This document shows positions 61,112-64,000 of a stretch of DNA of 64,000 nucleotides, one piece after another (position 1 is the stretch's first letter; every line of letters starts with the position of its first letter). Made by a program: the position numbers and the translations under genes. This stretch comes from Mycolicibacterium tusciae JS617 (lineage in GTDB: Bacteria; Actinomycetota; Actinomycetes; Mycobacteriales; Mycobacteriaceae), in NCBI RefSeq assembly GCF_000243415.2, contig NZ_KI912270.1, positions 6,591,837-6,655,836 of the forward strand, given 5' to 3'. The notes under the pieces are model-generated. The model was not told the DNA's origin, searched no databases, and saw nothing but the letters and a program-made list of their open reading frames with translations.

Positions 61112-61741
61112 CTATTTCTTGCCTCCGAGCAGGCCGCCGAGGATCTCTCCGATCGGGTTGTTCTGGCCGCCGCCACTGCCACCGCCAAGGACGCTGCCCA
61201 GGATGCTGCCGAGCGGGTTGTCGCCACCGCCACCAGCACCAGCACCGCCACCGGCACCGCCCAAGATGCCGCCGAGGATGTCACCGAGGCCCCCGCCACC
61301 GCCCGGCGCCGCCGCAGGCTCGGCCGGCGCCGAGCCCTTGGTCAGTTGTTTGCCGATGTAGGCCAGCACGATGGGCGCCAGAATCGGCAGCAGTTGTTTG
61401 ATCAGGTCGCCGCCGCCGGCGCCCTTGCCCGCCAGCGCTGAGGCAACCGCACCGCTGTCGTTGCCGCCGAAGATCTTCGCAACGAATTGGTCGCCTTGTT
61501 TCTCGTCCACCTGATCGACGCTGACGCCGCCGTCGAGCAGACCGCTCGCACCCTGCTGGGCAACGGCGGACTCGAGGTCGCTCGAGTCGATCTGGTCGGC
61601 CTGGACGTTCTCGGCCAGACCCCCGACCAACGCGGGCACCAGCGTCCGAATCGCGTTGTTCACTTCGCCTTCATCGGCACCGATCCTGGAGGCGATGTCC
61701 TGTACCGGTATTTGTGCGTAGAGATCGTCGAGACCAGCCAT
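61112..61741 (-). CDS. DUF937-family glycine-rich protein
   Basis: A 209-residue protein. The first about 130 residues (LDDLYAQIPVQDIASRIGADEGEVNNAIRTLVPALVGGL) match DUF937/YidB-like helical repeats; the rest is Gly-rich with repeating LGSILGSVLGGG-type units that resemble the helical hinge of a self-assembling protein. No signal peptide or membrane segment is certain. Monocistronic. Function unknown. Confidence 0.84.
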   Translation of the reverse strand: MAGLDDLYAQIPVQDIASRIGADEGEVNNAIRTLVPALVGGLAENVQADQIDSSDLESAVAQQGASGLLDGGVSVDQVDEKQGDQFVAKIFGGNDSGAVASALAGKGAGGGDLIKQLLPILAPIVLAYIGKQLTKGSAPAEPAAAPGGGGGLGDILGGILGGAGGGAGAGGGGDNPLGSILGSVLGGGSGGGQNNPIGEILGGLLGGKK

Positions 61742-61836
61742 TACCTGCCCACCTTCATCGCTGGGTTATGCACTGTGGCGTAGACCTACCAAGTCCAAGC
61801 TAGCCCAAACGATCTTTGGCGCATAGGCGTTGCGCA

Positions 61837-63120
61837 TCAGGCTAGTCGCGTTGTCTCCAATGACACTTCGGCGGCGGGCAGTCGGTCCAGCAACACATCG
61901 CCCATGGCCGCCGCGGGGGTGAGGACACCACGCAGATCCGAGAGCCGGTCACGGTCGAACGCCAGCGCCAGACCGCACTCGCCGAGCAACACCGACGTGG
62001 CCTTGTACCCGTAGTCGCCACGCTGGGACAGCCGTGCCCGGTAGCGGGCGCCCGTCGTGGTGGTGGTGAAAGTCTCGACCGTGTAGTGACCGTTGTCACG
62101 CATGCGCTCACTGGGGCCGGTGCCCGGCTTGGGCGCGATACGGTCGACGAGGCGGCGAGGAATGCGGTGGAAGAAACGGCTCCCCAGCGCCATCGTCGCG
62201 GTATTTGCGCCGGTGGCCAACGCCGCCGCTATCGGTGCCACCAAGGAGCGGCCCATGCTCGCCAACTCACCGTACTCAAGCCGCCTGCCGTATGCATAGC
62301 CCAGCAATGCATTGCTGCGCCTGACAATTCGTGAGTTCGGGCCCGCCATCACAAACGGCCCAAGCCAATATCCGTCGAGTGCCTCGGCAACGTCGCTGCC
62401 ACGGCGCCACCGAATATCGGGCTGCCCGCCGAGTTCGGGCTCCCCTGCTCGGTCGGGCGTCAAGGTGTAGGGATCGTTCATCGCCCGCCTGGCCTCGGCA
62501 TCGCGCGAGACAGTGCTGAAGACGTCGATACCCGACGCAATGGTGCCTCCCGAAAGTCCCCCGGACATCGCGCGTACGACCAGGTTGGTGTCGGTCAACT
62601 CACCCGCCTGATCCTCCTGAGCCCGCCGATATAGCGCAAACACGGTGAGATCCGAAGGGACCGAATCGAATCCGCAAGAGTGCACGATTCGGGCACCTGT
62701 ATCCACGGCCTGCTCGTGGTACAGGTCGATGCTCTCGCGGATGAACAAGGTCTCCCCGGTCAGGTCCGCGTAGTCGGTGCCCGCGGCGGCGCAGGCCGCC
62801 ACGAGAGGAAGACCGTATCGTGCATACGGCCCGACAGTGGTGACCACTACCTGCGTCCTGGCTGCCATCGCGTTGAGCGTCGGCGGGTCAGAGGCATCCG
62901 CGATGACGATCGGCCAGGACTGAGCCTCGACCCCGAGTGCCTCCCGGACCGTGATCAGCTTCTCCTGCGATCTGCCCGCCAGCGCGATGCGGGCATCACC
63001 GGCGTTTTTCGCCAGGTACGCGGCGGTCAGCTTCCCGACGAAGCCGCTTGCTCCGTACAGGACGATGTCGAACTCACGCTCGGTTGAATGTCGTCGGCCG
63101 GGCGGCTCCGGTGTGCTCAT
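61837..63120 (-). CDS. saccharopine-dehydrogenase-like (trans-acting enoyl reductase family) protein
   Basis: A 427-residue NAD(P)-binding protein with LYGASGFVGKLTAAYLAKNAG, ALAGRSQEKL, TTVGPYARYGLPLVAACAAAGTDYADLTGE and the IVHSCGFDSVPSDL core. Members near Rv2449c/Rv2953 act as enoyl reductases for polyketide lipids. ATG 63120 is used. A role in lipid reduction is plausible, but its exact partner is unknown. Confidence 0.87.
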   Translation of the reverse strand: MSTPEPPGRRHSTEREFDIVLYGASGFVGKLTAAYLAKNAGDARIALAGRSQEKLITVREALGVEAQSWPIVIADASDPPTLNAMAARTQVVVTTVGPYARYGLPLVAACAAAGTDYADLTGETLFIRESIDLYHEQAVDTGARIVHSCGFDSVPSDLTVFALYRRAQEDQAGELTDTNLVVRAMSGGLSGGTIASGIDVFSTVSRDAEARRAMNDPYTLTPDRAGEPELGGQPDIRWRRGSDVAEALDGYWLGPFVMAGPNSRIVRRSNALLGYAYGRRLEYGELASMGRSLVAPIAAALATGANTATMALGSRFFHRIPRRLVDRIAPKPGTGPSERMRDNGHYTVETFTTTTTGARYRARLSQRGDYGYKATSVLLGECGLALAFDRDRLSDLRGVLTPAAAMGDVLLDRLPAAEVSLETTRLA

Positions 63121-63130
63121 GGGCGCGACG

Positions 63131-64000
63131 CTACCCGAGCACCTCAGGCAGTTCGATGTCCTCACCGAGGACGTGGCGGCTCAGGAACGCGGTCACCACC
63201 TGGTACCAGACCTTGGCGTGCTGCGGGCTCAGAACCCAGTGGTTTTCCGACGGGAAGAAGAGGAACTGGTGCGGACTGGTGCCGTCGTTGGCGGCGGGCA
63301 ATCGCGATTCGGTGAGCAGTTGGAACCAGAGGCGCAGGGCTTCCCCGATCGGCACGCGATAGTCCTTGTCCCCGTGGATGACCAGCATCGGGGTAGCTAT
63401 CTCACCGACATGATTGTGAGGCGAGTTTGCCGCGGCCATTTCCGGTGTCATCTCCCGCATCCAGTAGTACGACGCATCGGTGGTGACGCCGAACTGGTCG
63501 AGCGCCCACAGGCTCGCGTGGGTGACGATGGCGTCGAACCGGTCCGTGTGTCCGGCAACCCAATTGGCCATGTAGCCGCCGAACGATCCGCCCATCGCCG
63601 CGGTCCGGTCGGCATCCACGCGGGGATGCGCGCACGCGGCGTCGGTGGCAGCCATCAGATCGTCATATGGGGCGCTGCCCCACGCTCCCCACCCCCGCTG
63701 GATGAACTCCTGTCCATAGCCGGTCGACAGACCGGGATCAGGAAGCAACAAAGCATATCCTCGTGCGGCCAGCAGCCACGGATTCCATCGCCACGACCAG
63801 ACGTTCCAGCTGCCGAGTGGACCGCCGTGAATCCACAGCAGAAGCGGTGCAGGGGTGTCGCCGTCCGGCAACACGAGCCACGAGCGCACCCTGGTGCCGT
63901 CGGTGGCCGTTGCCTCGACCTCGGTGAGCGCGCCGGGCAGGAGTGGCGGATCCACGCAGGGCAACTCGGTGACTGCGCCATCAGGATCGATGCGCACCGG
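63131..64000 (-). CDS. prolyl-oligopeptidase (S9) family serine peptidase, C-terminal part
   Basis: The C-terminal catalytic domain of an S9 peptidase: nucleophile Ser in GGSFGGYMANW, Asp in HGDKDYRVPIGE and His in SENHWVLSP, preceded by LLLWIHGGPLGSWNVWSWRWNPWLLAARGY. The frame stays open to the right edge of the window, so the N-terminal beta-propeller portion lies outside. It should cleave short peptides or acyl-amides. Ten bases separate its stop from the start of the enoyl-reductase-like gene, so the two may be co-transcribed. Confidence 0.88.
   Translation of the reverse strand, partial: PVRIDPDGAVTELPCVDPPLLPGALTEVEATATDGTRVRSWLVLPDGDTPAPLLLWIHGGPLGSWNVWSWRWNPWLLAARGYALLLPDPGLSTGYGQEFIQRGWGAWGSAPYDDLMAATDAACAHPRVDADRTAAMGGSFGGYMANWVAGHTDRFDAIVTHASLWALDQFGVTTDASYYWMREMTPEMAAANSPHNHVGEIATPMLVIHGDKDYRVPIGEALRLWFQLLTESRLPAANDGTSPHQFLFFPSENHWVLSPQHAKVWYQVVTAFLSRHVLGEDIELPEVLG

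Noticed and set aside
1..64000. tRNA or rRNA genes
   Set aside because: No convincing cloverleaf or rRNA segment was noticed when reading the intergenic regions. A covariance-model scan would be decisive.

Overview
The window looks like a chromosomal segment of a fast-growing, non-tuberculous Mycobacterium (Mycolicibacterium type). It is GC-rich throughout, and from about 30.3 kb rightwards the gene order matches what I remember of the M. tuberculosis Rv2417c-Rv2449c region: degV, octT, gpgP, rsfS, nadD, a VWA gene with moxR, proA, rbsK, an ICMT-like gene, nadE, proB, obg, rpmA, rplU, rne, ndk, a DUF4233 gene, folC, valS. Many genes show the -10/6-nt/start-codon arrangement of leaderless mycobacterial mRNAs. 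The species was not determined.

Positions 1-30.3 kb are an accessory catabolic cluster. It contains homologues of the enzymes that open the steroid nucleus: a KshA-like Rieske oxygenase, two KstD-like flavoproteins, an HsaA-like flavin monooxygenase, an HsaC-like extradiol dioxygenase and an HsaD-like C-C hydrolase. With them are a free [2Fe-2S] ferredoxin, two Baeyer-Villiger monooxygenases, six short-chain dehydrogenases, an acyl-CoA dehydrogenase with an acyl-CoA ligase, an old-yellow-enzyme homologue, two HSL-type esterases, a thioesterase, SnoaL-like and unknown small proteins, and IclR and PadR regulators. The likely substrate is a polycyclic or cyclic-ketone compound (steroid- or terpenoid-like). 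The substrate itself is inferred.

The most interesting signal is regulatory. A 16-bp partly palindromic site (by-eye consensus KYCCGMTGACCGGGAC) lies in front of almost every transcription unit of this cluster. It sits 41-42 nt from the start codon of most leaderless genes, on both sides of the divergent pairs. I did not notice it upstream of the core genes. This suggests one regulator acting from a fixed position near -57 to -42.

Positions 30.3-64 kb are mostly core genome: glycolipid/MGLP assembly (octT, gpgP), NAD synthesis (nadD, nadE), proline synthesis (proA, proB), ribosome biogenesis (rsfS, obg, rpmA, rplU), RNase E, ndk, folC and valS. Accessory insertions in it are an enoyl-CoA hydratase, a CmtR-like metal sensor with a cation diffusion facilitator, an unusual Mo-bis-MGD oxidoreductase without the N-terminal Fe-S cysteines, and a sirtuin with a partner gene. 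One intact IS1380-family insertion sequence (47897-49590) sits exactly at the proB stop codon, with a 4-bp CTAA duplication that restores the stop. Other structural features are a 33-bp tandem repeat fused in frame to rsfS, a dispersed GATTTCGG stem-loop present twice, and very acidic Asp/Ser repeats in RNase E.
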